Notes: a model not told the origin generated them from the sequence alone. Positions 53,872-64,000 are shown, counted from the first letter of the stretch. The stretch is 64,000 nt of DNA from Hyphomicrobiales bacterium (GCA_900471605.1 UCEY01000043.1:124001-188000); one strand, 5' to 3'. Numbers and translations: made by a program.

Positions 53872-54519
53872 ATGATGCTTAAGGCAACCCAAGTTCTGCG
53901 GACGGCGATGTCCGCTCTCGCTCTTTCGGCCGGCGCAATCGCGCTGCCGGTTGCAGCTACTGCACAGGATGCTCCGGCAGCGGCCGCTCCTGGCGCACCG
54001 CCGCTCGGCTGGTTCAAGACCTGCACCAAGCAGGACGACAACGATCTCTGCGTCGTGCAGAACATCATTGCAGCCCAGAACGGCCAGCTGATCACCGCGG
54101 TCGGCCTGATCACGGTCGAAGGCAAGGTCAACCGCAAGATCCTGCAGGTTTCGGTCCCGACCGCGCGTCTCGTACCGCCCGGCATCGTCATGCAGATCGA
54201 TGGCGGCAAGGGCCAGAAGCTCGACTATATCGTCTGCCTTCCGGACAAGTGCACTGCCGAAGTGCCGCTGACGGACGCCATGATCGCCAGCCTCAAGAAG
54301 GGCAGCGAAGTGATCTTCACCTCGATCAACTTCCGCCGCGCTCCCAACCCGATCAAGGTTCCGCTGACCGGCTTCACCGGCGTGTTCGATGGTCCGGCCA
54401 TGCCGCAGGAACAGATTGCCCAGAGCCAGCGCAGCCTGGAAGAGGGCATGCAGCGCAAGGCGGAAGAGACCCGCAAGAAGCTGGAAGACGCCCAGAACGC
54501 TGCAAAGCAGGGCCAGTAA
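53872..54519 (+). CDS. Invasion-associated locus B (IalB) family protein
   Basis: A 215-residue secreted or periplasmic protein of the IalB family, named after a Bartonella protein tied to red-cell entry but widely present in free-living rhizobia. It has a signal peptide ending near PVAATAQD, then conserved WFKTCTKQDDNDLCVVQN and YIVCLPDKCTAEVPLT blocks holding four cysteines that can form disulfides. The final ~30 residues are a charged helix (EEGMQRKAEETRKKLEDAQ). The start is ATG 53872 with AGGAGA eleven bases upstream. A terminator follows. Confidence 0.92.
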   Translation: MMLKATQVLRTAMSALALSAGAIALPVAATAQDAPAAAAPGAPPLGWFKTCTKQDDNDLCVVQNIIAAQNGQLITAVGLITVEGKVNRKILQVSVPTARLVPPGIVMQIDGGKGQKLDYIVCLPDKCTAEVPLTDAMIASLKKGSEVIFTSINFRRAPNPIKVPLTGFTGVFDGPAMPQEQIAQSQRSLEEGMQRKAEETRKKLEDAQNAAKQGQ

Positions 54520-54544
54520 GCTTTTCGCGGAAAGCCCACAATTC

Positions 54545-54569
54545 AAAGCCCGGCCATGTGCCGGGCTTT
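54545..54569 (+). terminator. Intrinsic terminator after the IalB gene
   Basis: Ten-pair perfect stem, AAAGCCCGGC with GCCGGGCTTT, around a CATGT loop. Confidence 0.88.
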
Positions 54570-54588
54570 CTGATTCCGGGGCATGAAA

Positions 54589-54615
54589 AAAGCGCCGGCT
54601 GAAGGCCGACGCTTT
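54589..54615 (-). terminator. Terminator-like hairpin after hspQ
   Basis: AAAGCG and CGCTTT arms with a mismatch and inner CGGC-GCCG pairs. A-rich sequence on the plus strand gives the T run for the minus strand. It lies 21 bp beyond the hspQ stop. Confidence 0.65.
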
Positions 54616-54636
54616 CAAGTTGCTTGGGAGTTGGGT

Positions 54637-54966
54637 TCAGTGGGCCAGTATGATCTTGGGCTTCAACTGGCCGGATGGGCCGCGATCGAAGATCTGGTAG
54701 ACCTGCGGATTGCGCAGTGGAGCATCGTTTTCGTCGTGTTCCAGGTTCTGCTCTGAAACATAGGCGACATATTCCGTCTCGTCATTCTCCGCCAGGAGAT
54801 GATAGAACGGCTGATCTTTGCTCGGCCGGATTTCTGCGGGAATGGAATTCCACCATTCTTCCGTATTGGCGAATTCCGGATCCACATCGAACACGACGCC
54901 GCGAAACGGAAAGACCTTGTGGCGAACCACTTCTCCGATGGTGAATTTAGCGTTGCGTTGTTTCAT
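54637..54966 (-). CDS. hspQ: Heat shock protein HspQ (YccV family)
   Basis: A 109-residue protein with the HspQ/YccV pattern: KFTIGEVVRHKVFPFRGVVF, then FDVDPEFANTEEWWNSI, and HLLAENDETEYVAYVSEQNL. In enterobacteria HspQ binds hemimethylated DNA and acts as a Lon specificity factor. In alphaproteobacteria its exact role is less clear. The C-terminal residues (RGPSGQLKPKIILAH) extend past the core. Confidence 0.93.
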   Translation of the reverse strand: MKQRNAKFTIGEVVRHKVFPFRGVVFDVDPEFANTEEWWNSIPAEIRPSKDQPFYHLLAENDETEYVAYVSEQNLEHDENDAPLRNPQVYQIFDRGPSGQLKPKIILAH

Positions 54967-55060
54967 GGTGCGATGTCCTTTCGCATCCTAATGTGGGAAT
55001 AAAATTCTCCGACATCAAGAGATTAATGCGGACCGGCCCGCATCGTTCCACGGGATAGAC

Positions 55061-55984
55061 TTAAGGCTTAGCCTGCCGCCGCGGCCGGGCCGTCGCCAGG
55101 ACTATGCCGCCGAGAACGAGAACGATACCGGCCGCATGATATGTTTCGAACGTCTCGCCGAGGAAGATCACCGCCATGATGATCGAGACCGGCGGCATCA
55201 TGTAGAGCGTGATCCCGGCCGTCGCCGGTCCGAATGTCCTCACGGTATGCTGGAAGCAGAAGAAGGCGGCAAGCGAGGCGAACAGGATGATGCCGGTTAT
55301 CTTCGACCAGGCCGAAACGGTCGTCGGCAAAAGCCCGCCGTGGAAGATTTCAAAGATCGCTGGCGGCAGCAGCAGGAGCGAACCGGAAAAGGCGATCAGC
55401 CCGAACAGCGTCAACGGCCGGATCGCCTGGGCGGCCGGGCGGCGCAGCAGGATCGAATAGATCGCAAAGGCAATCGCCGCCACCAGCATGCCGAGATCGC
55501 CGATATTGAAATTCAGATGCGCCAATGCGCCGAAATCGCCGCGCAGCACGATCGCCGCGACGCCCGCGAATGCGACCATCATGCCCAGAAGCTCGCGGCC
55601 GCCGATCCGCCGGCCGGAAAACTGCCATTCGAACAGGATGATGAACAGCGACGATGTCGTGTAGATCAGCGTCGCGTTCGAGGCCGTCGTCAGCGTCAGC
55701 GCCCAATAAACGAAGCCGCCGCAGATGCCGATGCTGAGGAAACCCAGCCACAGCCAGAGCCAGGTATGCCGGCGAACGAAGGTCCAGGCGGCCGGCCAGT
55801 CGAGATAAAGCAGCGGCACCATGATCAGCGTCGACCCGGCCCAGCGGATGAAGGCGGTGATGAAAGGCCCGATCTCGCCGATCACCCCGCGCCCGAAGAT
55901 CAGGTTGCTGGAAAAGAAGACGGGCACGAGGACGAAGATCAGCCAGTCGGTCGGGCGCGGCTGCAAAGACTTGGGGGAGGGCAT
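55061..55984 (-). CDS. EamA/DMT family transporter
   Basis: A 307-residue inner-membrane transporter with ten helices and two EamA repeats. The start is placed at ATG 55984 (MPSPKSLQPRPTDWLIFVLV), just before the first helix; earlier in-frame starts add an unlikely Arg/Pro-rich lead. The cargo is unknown. It lies downstream of glnA on the same strand, separated by a hairpin. Confidence 0.86.
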   Translation of the reverse strand: MPSPKSLQPRPTDWLIFVLVPVFFSSNLIFGRGVIGEIGPFITAFIRWAGSTLIMVPLLYLDWPAAWTFVRRHTWLWLWLGFLSIGICGGFVYWALTLTTASNATLIYTTSSLFIILFEWQFSGRRIGGRELLGMMVAFAGVAAIVLRGDFGALAHLNFNIGDLGMLVAAIAFAIYSILLRRPAAQAIRPLTLFGLIAFSGSLLLLPPAIFEIFHGGLLPTTVSAWSKITGIILFASLAAFFCFQHTVRTFGPATAGITLYMMPPVSIIMAVIFLGETFETYHAAGIVLVLGGIVLATARPRRQAKP

Positions 55985-56034
55985 CGGTACACCGGCAATG
56001 GGGCACAAGCCATGAAGACTCGGCGGAATGGCAA

Positions 56035-56057
56035 ACGGCGGGCTTGCGGCCCGCCGT
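56035..56057 (-). terminator. Hairpin terminator after glnA
   Basis: Nine-pair stem (ACGGCGGGC with GCCCGCCGT) and TTGCG loop, 26 bp beyond the glnA stop. The T-rich flank on the minus strand is short, so termination may be partial. Confidence 0.55.
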
Positions 56058-56083
56058 CTCCAGGTCAAAAGGCGCTGATCGGA

Positions 56084-57493
56084 TCAGGCCGAATAATACA
56101 TGTCGAATTCGACCGGATGCGGCGTCATTTCGAAGCGCATGACTTCCACCATCTTGAGCTCGATATAGGCATCGATCTGGTCGTCGTCGAAGACGCCGCC
56201 GGCGGTCAGGAACTTGCGGTCGCGATCGAGGTTTTCGAGCGCTTCGCGGAGCGAGCCGCAGACGGTCGGGATCTTCTTCAGCTCCTTCGGCGGCAGGTCG
56301 TAGAGATCCTTGTCCATGGCCTTGCCGGGATGGATCTTGTTCTTGATGCCGTCGAGGCCGGCCATCAGCATGGCGGCAAAGGCGAGGTACGGGTTTGCCA
56401 GCGGATCCGGGAAGCGCACTTCGACGCGCTTCGACTTCGGACCGGTGCCGAACGGAATGCGGCACGAAGCCGAGCGGTTGCGGGCCGAATAGGCAAGCAG
56501 AACCGGCGCTTCGTAACCCGGGACGAGACGCTTGTAGGAATTCGTCGTCGGATTGGTGAAGGCGTTGATCGCCTTGGCGTGCTTGATGATGCCGCCGATG
56601 TAGAAGAGGCAGCTTTCGGAAAGACCGGCATACTCGTCGCCGGCGAAGGTCGGCTTGCCGTCCTTCCAGATCGACTGGTGCACGTGCATGCCCGAGCCGT
56701 TATCGCCGAAGATCGGCTTCGGCATGAAGGTCGCGGTCTTGCCATAGGCATTGGCGACCTGGTGCACGACATATTTGTAGATCTGGATCTTGTCGGCGTT
56801 GCGCACCAGCGTATCGAACTTGACGCCGAGCTCGTGCTGGGCGGAAGCCACTTCGTGGTGATGCTTTTCGACGACCACGCCCATTTCGGCGAGCACGGTC
56901 AGCATTTCCGAGCGCATGTCCTGCAGGCTGTCGACCGGCGGAACCGGGAAGTAGCCGCCCTTGACGCGCGGACGGTGGCCGAGGTTGCCGGTCTCATAGT
57001 CGGTGTCGTCGTTGGACGGCAGTTCGGACGAGTCGAGCTTGAAGCCGGTATTGTAGGGATCGGCCTTGTACTTGACGTCGTCGAAGACGAAGAATTCCGG
57101 CTCCGGGCCGACGAACACGGTGTCGCCGATGCCGGATGCCTTCAGATAGGCTTCGGCCTTCTTGGCGGTGCCGCGCGGATCGCGGTTATAGGCTTCGCCA
57201 GAAATCGGATCGAGAATGTCGCAGAAGATGACCATGGTCGACTGCGCGAAGAACGGGTCCATGTGGACCGTCGCCGGATCCGGCATCAGCACCATGTCCG
57301 ACTCGTTGATGGCCTTCCAGCCGCCGATCGAGGAACCATCGAACATGACGCCATCGGCGAACATGTCCTCGTCGACCGACGCGATGTCCATGGTGACGTG
57401 CTGCAGCTTGCCCTTGGGGTCGGTAAAGCGCAGGTCCACGAACTTGACGTCGTTTTCCTTGATTTGTTTCATGATTTCGCTTGCGCTCGTCAT
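56084..57493 (-). CDS. glnA: Glutamine synthetase type I
   Basis: Makes glutamine from glutamate, ammonia and ATP. At 469 residues it is the GSI-beta form. Visible landmarks are the metal/ammonia region [20 protein letters not shown], the ATP region [14 protein letters not shown] and the adenylylation tyrosine in [12 protein letters not shown], so it should be controlled by GlnE adenylylation as well as by transcription. It is transcribed after glnB, 72 bp away, with a GC-rich hairpin between them. Confidence 0.98.
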   Translation of the reverse strand: MTSASEIMKQIKENDVKFVDLRFTDPKGKLQHVTMDIASVDEDMFADGVMFDGSSIGGWKAINESDMVLMPDPATVHMDPFFAQSTMVIFCDILDPISGEAYNRDPRGTAKKAEAYLKASGIGDTVFVGPEPEFFVFDDVKYKADPYNTGFKLDSSELPSNDDTDYETGNLGHRPRVKGGYFPVPPVDSLQDMRSEMLTVLAEMGVVVEKHHHEVASAQHELGVKFDTLVRNADKIQIYKYVVHQVANAYGKTATFMPKPIFGDNGSGMHVHQSIWKDGKPTFAGDEYAGLSESCLFYIGGIIKHAKAINAFTNPTTNSYKRLVPGYEAPVLLAYSARNRSASCRIPFGTGPKSKRVEVRFPDPLANPYLAFAAMLMAGLDGIKNKIHPGKAMDKDLYDLPPKELKKIPTVCGSLREALENLDRDRKFLTAGGVFDDDQIDAYIELKMVEVMRFEMTPHPVEFDMYYSA

Positions 57494-57524
57494 ATGACCT
57501 TCCTCGATGTGCGATGACGATGAA

Positions 57525-57547
57525 GCCCCGGCCTTCGGCCTCGGGGC
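57525..57547 (-). other. GC-rich hairpin in the glnB-glnA gap
   Basis: GCCCC and GGGGC arms enclose an inner GGCC-GGCC stem with a GAA loop on the minus strand. Its position between two genes suggests partial termination or message processing that could set the glnB:glnA ratio. The effect is inferred. Confidence 0.5.
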
Positions 57548-57565
57548 GTTTGGATGCAGGGGCGT

Positions 57566-58191
<626 letters not shown>

Positions 58192-58247
58192 CATTGCCGG
58201 CGGCGATGGCGCTTGTTTTCTGACCATCTTTGCGTTCAATAACGCCT

Positions 58248-59729
58248 ATGGATTTGTCGCTTATCTCATTGCTTTTGACGCCTGACGAGATGGCGGCGGC
58301 GGACGCCGCTTCCGCCCGATCCGGCATCCCGTCATTCGACCTTATGGAGCGGGCCGGCCAGGCGGTCGCGGCTGCCGCGCTTCGGCATTTTCCCGGCGCT
58401 TTGCGTTTTGTCGTGCTGTGCGGCCCCGGAAACAACGGCGGCGACGGATATGTGGCCGCCCGCGCGCTTTTCGACGCCGGAGGGGTCGTCGATGTCTATC
58501 ATCTCGGCGATCCGCAGAAGCTGAAGGGCGATGCGAGGCGGGCGCGCGGCCTCTGCCATCGGCCATCCGGACCGCTGGAAGCCTACCTGCCGGCGACCGG
58601 CGACGTGGTGGTCGACGCGCTGTTCGGCGCCGGTCTGACGCGTGACGTGCCTGAGATCGTCGCCGAGGTGATCCGCAAGGTTGCCGAGGCGCAGATGCCG
58701 GTTATCGCCGTCGATCTGCCGTCGGGCCTCTGCGGCCGGCGGGGCGTGCCGCTCGGCGCCGCCTTTCAGGCCGACCATACGGTGACCTTCATGACCCGCA
58801 AGCCGGGCCATCTGTTGCTGCCGGGCAGGTCGCTCTGCGGTGACATCGAGGTTTTCGATATCGGCATTCCAACCCGCATCATCCGCGAGGTTGCCGGCGA
58901 GACGAGGGAAAATGGACCCGACCAGTGGCGAGGCTTTCTGGCCGAGCCGGGAAGCGAGACCCATAAATACCGACGCGGCCATCTGGCCGTGTTTTCCGGA
59001 GAAGCGGGCAAGACCGGCGCTGCCCGGCTTTCGGCGAGTGCGGGGCTGAGGGCCGGCGCAGGGCTGGTGACGGTCGCTTCGCCGGGCGATGCCATGCCGG
59101 TCAATGCGGCCTCGCTGACCGCGATCATGCTGCATCGGGTCGATGAGGTCAAAGACCTGGAGAACTGGCTTGAAACCGCAAAGCTTGCTGCCTTCGTGCT
59201 CGGGCCGGGCTTCGGCATCGGCAAGAAGGCGAGGGAGTTTGCACTCACATTGAAGGATCGACCGCTGGTGCTCGACGCCGACGGCATTACCTCTTTCAAG
59301 GAAAAGCCCTCGGATCTGTTCGATGCCTTTGCCGGTGGCGAGCCTCATCTGGTGCTGACACCGCACGAGGGCGAATTTGCGCGGCTTTTCCCTGACGTCG
59401 CCGCGGATAAAAATCTGGGCAAGGTGGAAAAGGCCATAACTGCCGCCGCCCGCTCCCATGCCGCAATCGTCTACAAGGGCGCCGACACGGTGATCGCCAG
59501 CCCGGACGGACGTGCCTTTATCAATACCAACGGACCGCCGTGGCTGGCGACCGCCGGTTCGGGCGACGTTCTGGCCGGCATGATCGGTGCATTGCTCGCC
59601 CAGGGCTTGCCCGCTTTCGAGGCCGCGGCGGCCGGCGTCTACCTGCATGGCGAAGCGGCAAGGCGGTCCGGCAAAGGCATGACGGCCGAGGATCTCGCCG
59701 CCCATGCCGGCGTCTGGCTGGATCCCTAG
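58248..59729 (+). CDS. nnr: Bifunctional NAD(P)HX epimerase / dehydratase
   Basis: Repairs damaged NADH/NADPH hydrates. The N-terminal YjeF_N epimerase (MERAGQAVAAAALRHFPG; LCGPGNNGGDGYVAARAL) is fused to a C-terminal carbohydrate-kinase-like dehydratase (VFSGEAGKTGAARLSASAGL; WLATAGSGDVLAGMIGALLA), 493 residues in all. ATG 58248 is preferred over a TTG at 58230. It is divergent from glnB. Confidence 0.93.
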   Translation: MDLSLISLLLTPDEMAAADAASARSGIPSFDLMERAGQAVAAAALRHFPGALRFVVLCGPGNNGGDGYVAARALFDAGGVVDVYHLGDPQKLKGDARRARGLCHRPSGPLEAYLPATGDVVVDALFGAGLTRDVPEIVAEVIRKVAEAQMPVIAVDLPSGLCGRRGVPLGAAFQADHTVTFMTRKPGHLLLPGRSLCGDIEVFDIGIPTRIIREVAGETRENGPDQWRGFLAEPGSETHKYRRGHLAVFSGEAGKTGAARLSASAGLRAGAGLVTVASPGDAMPVNAASLTAIMLHRVDEVKDLENWLETAKLAAFVLGPGFGIGKKAREFALTLKDRPLVLDADGITSFKEKPSDLFDAFAGGEPHLVLTPHEGEFARLFPDVAADKNLGKVEKAITAAARSHAAIVYKGADTVIASPDGRAFINTNGPPWLATAGSGDVLAGMIGALLAQGLPAFEAAAAGVYLHGEAARRSGKGMTAEDLAAHAGVWLDP

Positions 59730-59730
59730 G

Positions 59731-60543
59731 TTAGCCGCGGCTCTCCAGGAGTTCGCGCATCGCCATCGCACCGTAAGGCGCATTCACCTTGCCCTCGTGG
59801 ATGAAGAAGGCGAAGACGTCGCGCGGCTCCTTCTTGACCTCACGCTTCCCGTCGATCAGTGGCAGATCATCCGGCACGCCGCCTTCGGACCAGGTCTCCA
59901 GCCTCTTTGCCCAGGCCTTCATATCCGCTTCCGCATAACAGGTCTTGATCTCGTCGGACCCTTTTTGCAGGCGCGCATAAACGAAATCGGCCGTCACATC
60001 CGCGATCATCGGGTAATCGAAATGGTCGGCGCAGACGGGAGCGATATTGTATTTCGAAAGCAGCGCGATGAATTCCGGCACCTTGAACGTGTCGTTGCGG
60101 ACTTCGACCACATGGGTCAGCTTCAGGCCATCCAGCTTGTTGGGCAGCAGTTTCAGAAATGCCTCGAAATCGTCGGCCTCGAACTTCTTGGTCGGCGCGA
60201 ACTGCCAGAGCAACGGCCCGAGATGATCGCCGAGCTCGGTCAGCCCCTGGGTCAGGAATTTTTCGATCGATTCCCCGGCCTCGGCCAGAACCTTGCGATT
60301 GGTGGTGAAACGGCTGGCCTTCAGCGAAAAGATGAAGCCGTCCGGCACTTCGGAAGCCCATTTGGCGAAGGTCTCCGGCTTCTGCGACCCGTAATAGGTG
60401 CCGTTGACCTCGATGACCTTCAGTTTGCCGGCCGCATATTCGAGCTGTTTCTTCTTCGCCAGCTTTTCAGGGTAGAACGTGCCTTCCCACGGCTCGAAAG
60501 TCCAGCCGCCGATGCCCGTGCGGATAGTGCCGGCTTTGGTCAT
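59731..60543 (-). CDS. DUF72 family protein
   Basis: A 270-residue TIM-barrel-like protein of the DUF72 family (IRTGIGGWTFEPWEGTFYPE near the start; EVNGTYYGSQKPETFAKWAS). The function is not established. Its ATG overlaps the stop of the small 88-residue gene as ATGA, so it is translationally coupled. It ends the uvrA - DUF4258 - small partner - DUF72 operon. Confidence 0.88.
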   Translation of the reverse strand: MTKAGTIRTGIGGWTFEPWEGTFYPEKLAKKKQLEYAAGKLKVIEVNGTYYGSQKPETFAKWASEVPDGFIFSLKASRFTTNRKVLAEAGESIEKFLTQGLTELGDHLGPLLWQFAPTKKFEADDFEAFLKLLPNKLDGLKLTHVVEVRNDTFKVPEFIALLSKYNIAPVCADHFDYPMIADVTADFVYARLQKGSDEIKTCYAEADMKAWAKRLETWSEGGVPDDLPLIDGKREVKKEPRDVFAFFIHEGKVNAPYGAMAMRELLESRG

Positions 60544-60806
60544 GATTCAAACCCGTCCTGATCGTTATCGTGAAAACCAAGAGCCGGCGCTCCCGAACCT
60601 CGGTGCGGCACCAGCCGAAAGACGGTGGCGTCGCGGCCGGCGCCGTCGAGATCGCCGGATCTCAGCGCCCGTCTTACCCTGTCAAGCTTGCGGATATCGT
60701 CCAAGCCGACGGTAGGGGACCATTCCCCGCCATCCTCGTGAAGTTCGATATCGACTTCCGCGACATAATTCCCTTCGCGAATGAGCTGCGACGCGTGCCT
60801 TGTCAT
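60540..60806 (-). CDS. Small partner of a DUF4258 protein (antitoxin-like candidate)
   Basis: An 88-residue acidic protein beginning [20 protein letters not shown] and containing GGEWSPTVGLDDIRKLDRVR. I do not recognise a named domain, but short acidic proteins with this EWSP/LDDIRKLDRVRRAL form are commonly encoded next to DUF4258 proteins, which suggests a toxin-antitoxin or regulatory pair. GGAAGGAGG precedes its ATG 60806. It overlaps the DUF4258 stop by four bases (ATGA) and the DUF72 start by four bases. The antitoxin role is inference only. Confidence 0.7.
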   Translation of the reverse strand: MTRHASQLIREGNYVAEVDIELHEDGGEWSPTVGLDDIRKLDRVRRALRSGDLDGAGRDATVFRLVPHRGSGAPALGFHDNDQDGFES

Positions 60807-61132
60807 TGCCGCCTCCTTCCGGTGAAATCCTCGCTCCATCTATCCGGATCCGGCTGGTAGGCGGTAATCAGAACCGCCGGCTCATCCGCCCCCGCCGGAA
60901 TGCCCCATAAAAGATGGATGGGCCGCGCGAATTCGTCAAATTGCAGAATCAGGACACAAGGCCCCTTGTGGTATTCGGGATACTCCTCGACCAGGGTGCA
61001 ATTCCCAATTCCGTCGATCAGGGCCTCGATGAGCAATCCGTCATTTTCCAGTTCCCTCAAGGCATGAAGCGAGACCCTGAACTTTCCGTTCCCGATCAGA
61101 CCCAGCACCCTTGAAAGGATCGTCTCCGTCAC
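60803..61132 (-). CDS. DUF4258 domain protein (toxin-like candidate)
   Basis: A 109-residue protein of the DUF4258 family. The family signature is visible as [34 protein letters not shown] and the final [15 protein letters not shown]. Many DUF4258 proteins are encoded with a small partner and are predicted, but mostly not shown, to be toxins of the RelE-like fold. The start is GTG at 61132. It overlaps the uvrA stop by four bases and is therefore coupled to a DNA-repair gene, which is unusual for a toxin-antitoxin pair. The activity is unproven. Confidence 0.75.
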   Translation of the reverse strand: MTETILSRVLGLIGNGKFRVSLHALRELENDGLLIEALIDGIGNCTLVEEYPEYHKGPCVLILQFDEFARPIHLLWGIPAGADEPAVLITAYQPDPDRWSEDFTGRRRQ

Positions 61133-64000
61133 TCCGCCGCTTCCACCTTCTTGGCCGGCCGGCGCTCCAGCAGTTCCTTCAGGAACTGGCCCGTATAGGA
61201 CCGCTTTTCCTTGACGATCTGCTCAGGCGTTCCCGCTGCGACCACTTCGCCGCCGCCGGTGCCGCCTTCCGGGCCGATGTCGATGATCCAGTCGGCCGTC
61301 TTGATGACTTCGAGATTGTGCTCGATGACCACCACGGAATTGCCCTGGTTCACCAGTTCGTGCAGCATTTCCAAAAGCTTGGCGACGTCATGGAAATGCA
61401 GGCCGGTCGTCGGTTCGTCGAGGATGTAAAGCGTGCGTCCCGTCGAGCGCTTCGACAGTTCCTTGGCTAGCTTGACGCGCTGCGCCTCGCCACCCGAAAG
61501 CGTATTGGCCTGCTGGCCGACCTTGATATAGCCGAGGCCGACATCGAACAGCGACTGCAGTTTGTCGCGCACCGCCGGCACCGCCGAAAAGAACTCGACG
61601 CCTTCCTCGACCGTCATGTCGAGCACGTCGGCGATCGACTTGCCCTTGAAGGTGACGTCGAGCGTCTCGCGATTGTAGCGCTTGCCGTGGCAGACGTCGC
61701 AGGTCACGTAGACATCCGGCAGGAAGTGCATCTCGATCTTGATGACGCCGTCGCCCTGGCAGGCTTCGCAGCGGCCGCCCTTGACGTTGAACGAGAAACG
61801 GCCCGGCTGGTAGCCGCGCGCCTTTGCCTCCGGCAGGCCGGCGAACCAGTCGCGGATCGGCGTGAACGCGCCGGTATAGGTCGCCGGGTTGGAGCGCGGC
61901 GTGCGGCCGATCGGCGACTGATCGATATCGATCACCTTGTCGATATGTTCGAAACCATCGATCCTATCGTGCTCGGCCGGGATTTCGCGGGCGCCCATGA
62001 CGCGGCGTGCCGCGGACTTGTAGAGCGTCTCGATCAGGAAGGTCGATTTGCCGCCGCCGGACACGCCGGTGACCGCGGTGAACACGCCGAGCGGAATGGC
62101 GGCGGTGACATTTTTCAGATTGTTGCCGCGGGCGCCAAAAACCTTGATTTCCTTGCCCTTCTTGGGCTTGCGGCGGTCGACGGGAACCGGCACTCCGAGC
62201 TCGCCGGACAGGTATTTTCCAGTCAGCGATTTCGGATTGGCCATCACCTCGCGGGGCGAGCCTTCGGCGACCACCTGTCCGCCATGAATGCCGGCGGCCG
62301 GCCCGATATCGACCACATAATCGGCGGTCAGGATCGCGTCCTCGTCATGTTCGACGACGATGACCGTATTGCCGATGTCGCGCAGGTGTTTCAGCGTCTC
62401 GAGCAGGCGGGCATTGTCGCGCTGGTGCAGGCCGATCGACGGTTCGTCAAGCACGTAGAGCACGCCCGTCAGGCCCGAGCCGATCTGCGAGGCGAGCCGG
62501 ATGCGCTGGCTTTCGCCGCCCGACAACGTGCCGGAATTGCGCGACAGGCTGAGATAATCGAGGCCGACATCGTTCAGGAAGCGCAGGCGTTCGCGGATCT
62601 CCTTGAGGATGCGGACGGCGATCTCGTTCTGCTTGGCGTTCAGCTGTTCCGGCAGCACTTCGAACCAGTCGCGCGCAAGCCGGATCGACATATCCGTGAC
62701 CTGTCCGATATGCAGCTTGTTGATCTTCACCGCGAGAGCTTCCGGCTTCAGGCGAAAACCGTTGCAGGCCGGGCAGGGAGCGGCCGACATGTAGCGTTCG
62801 ATCTCTTCGCGCGCCCAGGCGCTGTCGGTTTCCTTCCAGCGGCGTTCGAGGTTCGGCACGATGCCTTCGAAGTTCTTGACCGTCTTGTAGGAACGGGCGC
62901 CGTCGGCATAGTGGAATTCGATCTTTTCCTCGGTGCCCTCCAGGATGGCCTTCTGAGCCTCCTCGGAAAGCTCGTTCCAACGGCTGGACAGCTTGAAACC
63001 GAAGGCTTTTCCGAGCGCTTCGAGCGTCTGGTTGTAATAGGGTGAGGTGGATTTCGCCCATGGCGCAATCGCGCCGTCGCGCAGCGTGCGGGCGGGTTCC
63101 GGCACGATCAGCGCCTCATCCACCTTCTGCTGCGAACCGAGGCCGTCGCAGGTCGGGCAGGCGCCGAAGGGATTGTTGAACGAAAACAGCCGGGGCTCGA
63201 TTTCCGGAATGGTAAAACCGGAGACCGGGCAGGCGAACTTTTCCGAAAACAGCACCCGCTCGTGCGTCTCGTTGAGCGACTTGTTGGCGGATCCGCCGGC
63301 TGCGGTATCCTCGGCGCGCAGCGGCTTGTCGGCGAATTCGGCGACTGCCAGCCCGTCGGCCAGTTTCAGCGAGGTCTCGAGACTGTCCGCCAGGCGTGCG
63401 GAAATGTCGGAGCGCACCACGAGGCGGTCCACGACCACGTCGATATCGTGCTTGTATTTCTTGTCGAGCGCCGGAACGTCGGCGATCTCGTAGAACTGGC
63501 CGTCCACCTTGACGCGCTGGAACCCCTTTTTCATCAGGTCGGCGAGTTCCTTCTTGTACTCGCCCTTGCGGCCGCGGATCATCGGCGCCAGAATGTAAAG
63601 GCGCGTGCCCTCCTCGAAGGCGAGGATGCGGTCGACCATCTGGCTGACGGTCTGGCTTTCGATCGGCAGGCCGGTTGCCGGCGAATAGGGCACGCCGACG
63701 CGCGCAAAAAGCAGGCGCATATAGTCGTAGATCTCGGTGACCGTACCGACCGTCGAGCGCGGGTTGCGCGAGGTCGTTTTCTGCTCGATCGAAATTGCCG
63801 GCGACAGGCCGTCGATCTGATCGACATCCGGCTTCTGCATCATCTCCAGGAACTGGCGCGCATAGGCCGAAAGGCTTTCGACATAACGCCGCTGGCCTTC
63901 CGCATAGATCGTGTCGAAGGCGAGCGAAGACTTGCCCGAACCCGACAGGCCGGTCATGACGATCAGCGAATTGCGCGGCAGATCGAGATCGATGCCCTTC
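61129..64000 (-). CDS. uvrA: Excinuclease ABC subunit A (UvrA), N-terminus beyond window
   Basis: The damage-sensing ATPase of nucleotide-excision repair. The gene runs off the right edge; about 957 codons are present, continuing upstream of [20 protein letters not shown] through [14 protein letters not shown]. Both ABC signatures, the second Walker A ([10 protein letters not shown]) and the C-terminal zinc finger ([17 protein letters not shown]) are intact. In the first zinc module the usual CxxC reads CPVS, so one cysteine is a serine; the second pair CPTC is intact. Mfd, which recruits UvrA, is encoded 11 kb away. The DUF4258 pair overlaps its 3' end. Confidence 0.96.
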   Translation of the reverse strand, partial: KGIDLDLPRNSLIVMTGLSGSGKSSLAFDTIYAEGQRRYVESLSAYARQFLEMMQKPDVDQIDGLSPAISIEQKTTSRNPRSTVGTVTEIYDYMRLLFARVGVPYSPATGLPIESQTVSQMVDRILAFEEGTRLYILAPMIRGRKGEYKKELADLMKKGFQRVKVDGQFYEIADVPALDKKYKHDIDVVVDRLVVRSDISARLADSLETSLKLADGLAVAEFADKPLRAEDTAAGGSANKSLNETHERVLFSEKFACPVSGFTIPEIEPRLFSFNNPFGACPTCDGLGSQQKVDEALIVPEPARTLRDGAIAPWAKSTSPYYNQTLEALGKAFGFKLSSRWNELSEEAQKAILEGTEEKIEFHYADGARSYKTVKNFEGIVPNLERRWKETDSAWAREEIERYMSAAPCPACNGFRLKPEALAVKINKLHIGQVTDMSIRLARDWFEVLPEQLNAKQNEIAVRILKEIRERLRFLNDVGLDYLSLSRNSGTLSGGESQRIRLASQIGSGLTGVLYVLDEPSIGLHQRDNARLLETLKHLRDIGNTVIVVEHDEDAILTADYVVDIGPAAGIHGGQVVAEGSPREVMANPKSLTGKYLSGELGVPVPVDRRKPKKGKEIKVFGARGNNLKNVTAAIPLGVFTAVTGVSGGGKSTFLIETLYKSAARRVMGAREIPAEHDRIDGFEHIDKVIDIDQSPIGRTPRSNPATYTGAFTPIRDWFAGLPEAKARGYQPGRFSFNVKGGRCEACQGDGVIKIEMHFLPDVYVTCDVCHGKRYNRETLDVTFKGKSIADVLDMTVEEGVEFFSAVPAVRDKLQSLFDVGLGYIKVGQQANTLSGGEAQRVKLAKELSKRSTGRTLYILDEPTTGLHFHDVAKLLEMLHELVNQGNSVVVIEHNLEVIKTADWIIDIGPEGGTGGGEVVAAGTPEQIVKEKRSYTGQFLKELLERRPAKKVEAAE

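Noticed and set aside
55136-57517. Long plus-strand frame opposite glnA and a transporter gene
   Set aside because: It is a shadow of glnA on the minus strand; composition is typical of an antisense frame.

Overview
This 64 kb stretch looks like chromosomal core DNA from a Rhizobiales alphaproteobacterium, most likely Rhizobiaceae (Rhizobium/Agrobacterium/Sinorhizobium relatives). The pointers are high GC, GTG/TTG starts, a phosphatidylcholine synthase (Pcs), an IalB-family protein, a glnB-glnA pair behind a sigma-54 promoter, an Irr-box-like site before a suf operon, and many alpha-type housekeeping proteins. No rRNA, prophage, CRISPR array or conjugative module was seen. One tRNA gene (tRNA-Lys, UUU) is present. 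The last gene, uvrA, runs off the right edge.

Layout. 0-7 kb: a MoeA/MobA-like fusion, a TfoX-like protein, a Nudix hydrolase with an RhlE-type helicase, an M23 peptidase, a ferritin-like protein and a single-cysteine Bcp peroxiredoxin. 7-14 kb: a giant AsmA-like protein, tyrS, a GGDEF cyclase and an alpha/beta hydrolase. 14.3-22.0 kb: a full SUF iron-sulfur operon (cysteine desulfurase, sufB, sufC, sufD, sufS, sufT-like, sufA). Two copies of an inverted-palindrome element interrupt it; one of them encloses a GIY-YIG nuclease gene. 22-26 kb: a FadR-type GntR regulator with paired operator-like palindromes, and a MacA/MacB-like export system. 26-31 kb: small secreted or membrane proteins, an FMN reductase, DegP and tRNA-Lys. 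31-35 kb: CcdA, an AEC carrier, a UbiH-type monooxygenase and Pcs. 35-40 kb: a complete BMP-type nucleoside ABC importer. 40-44 kb: glmU and glmS (UDP-GlcNAc supply) and a DUF502 membrane protein. 44-50 kb: recG, divergent from sdhE-mfd. 50-56 kb: transporters, a FrnE-like DsbA protein, a peptide-binding protein, IalB and HspQ. 56-60 kb: glnA and glnB with nitrogen control sites, and a bifunctional NAD(P)HX repair enzyme. 60-64 kb: a tightly overlapping minus-strand set, uvrA - DUF4258 - small partner - DUF72.

The most interesting item is the SUF region. Two elements with almost identical 28-29 bp inverted ends sit in the two widest gaps of one essential operon. One carries a GIY-YIG nuclease gene and the other only 31 bp of spacer. 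This resembles an autonomous/non-autonomous pair, comparable in logic to REP elements and their RAYT transposases, but with a different nuclease family. That reading is inference. The repeats, the gene and their arrangement are seen directly. Secondary points are the toxin-antitoxin-like DUF4258 pair coupled to uvrA, the Irr-type site at the suf promoter, the twin TGATATATCA sites at gntR, and two small genes (59 and 41 codons) with strong ribosome binding sites.
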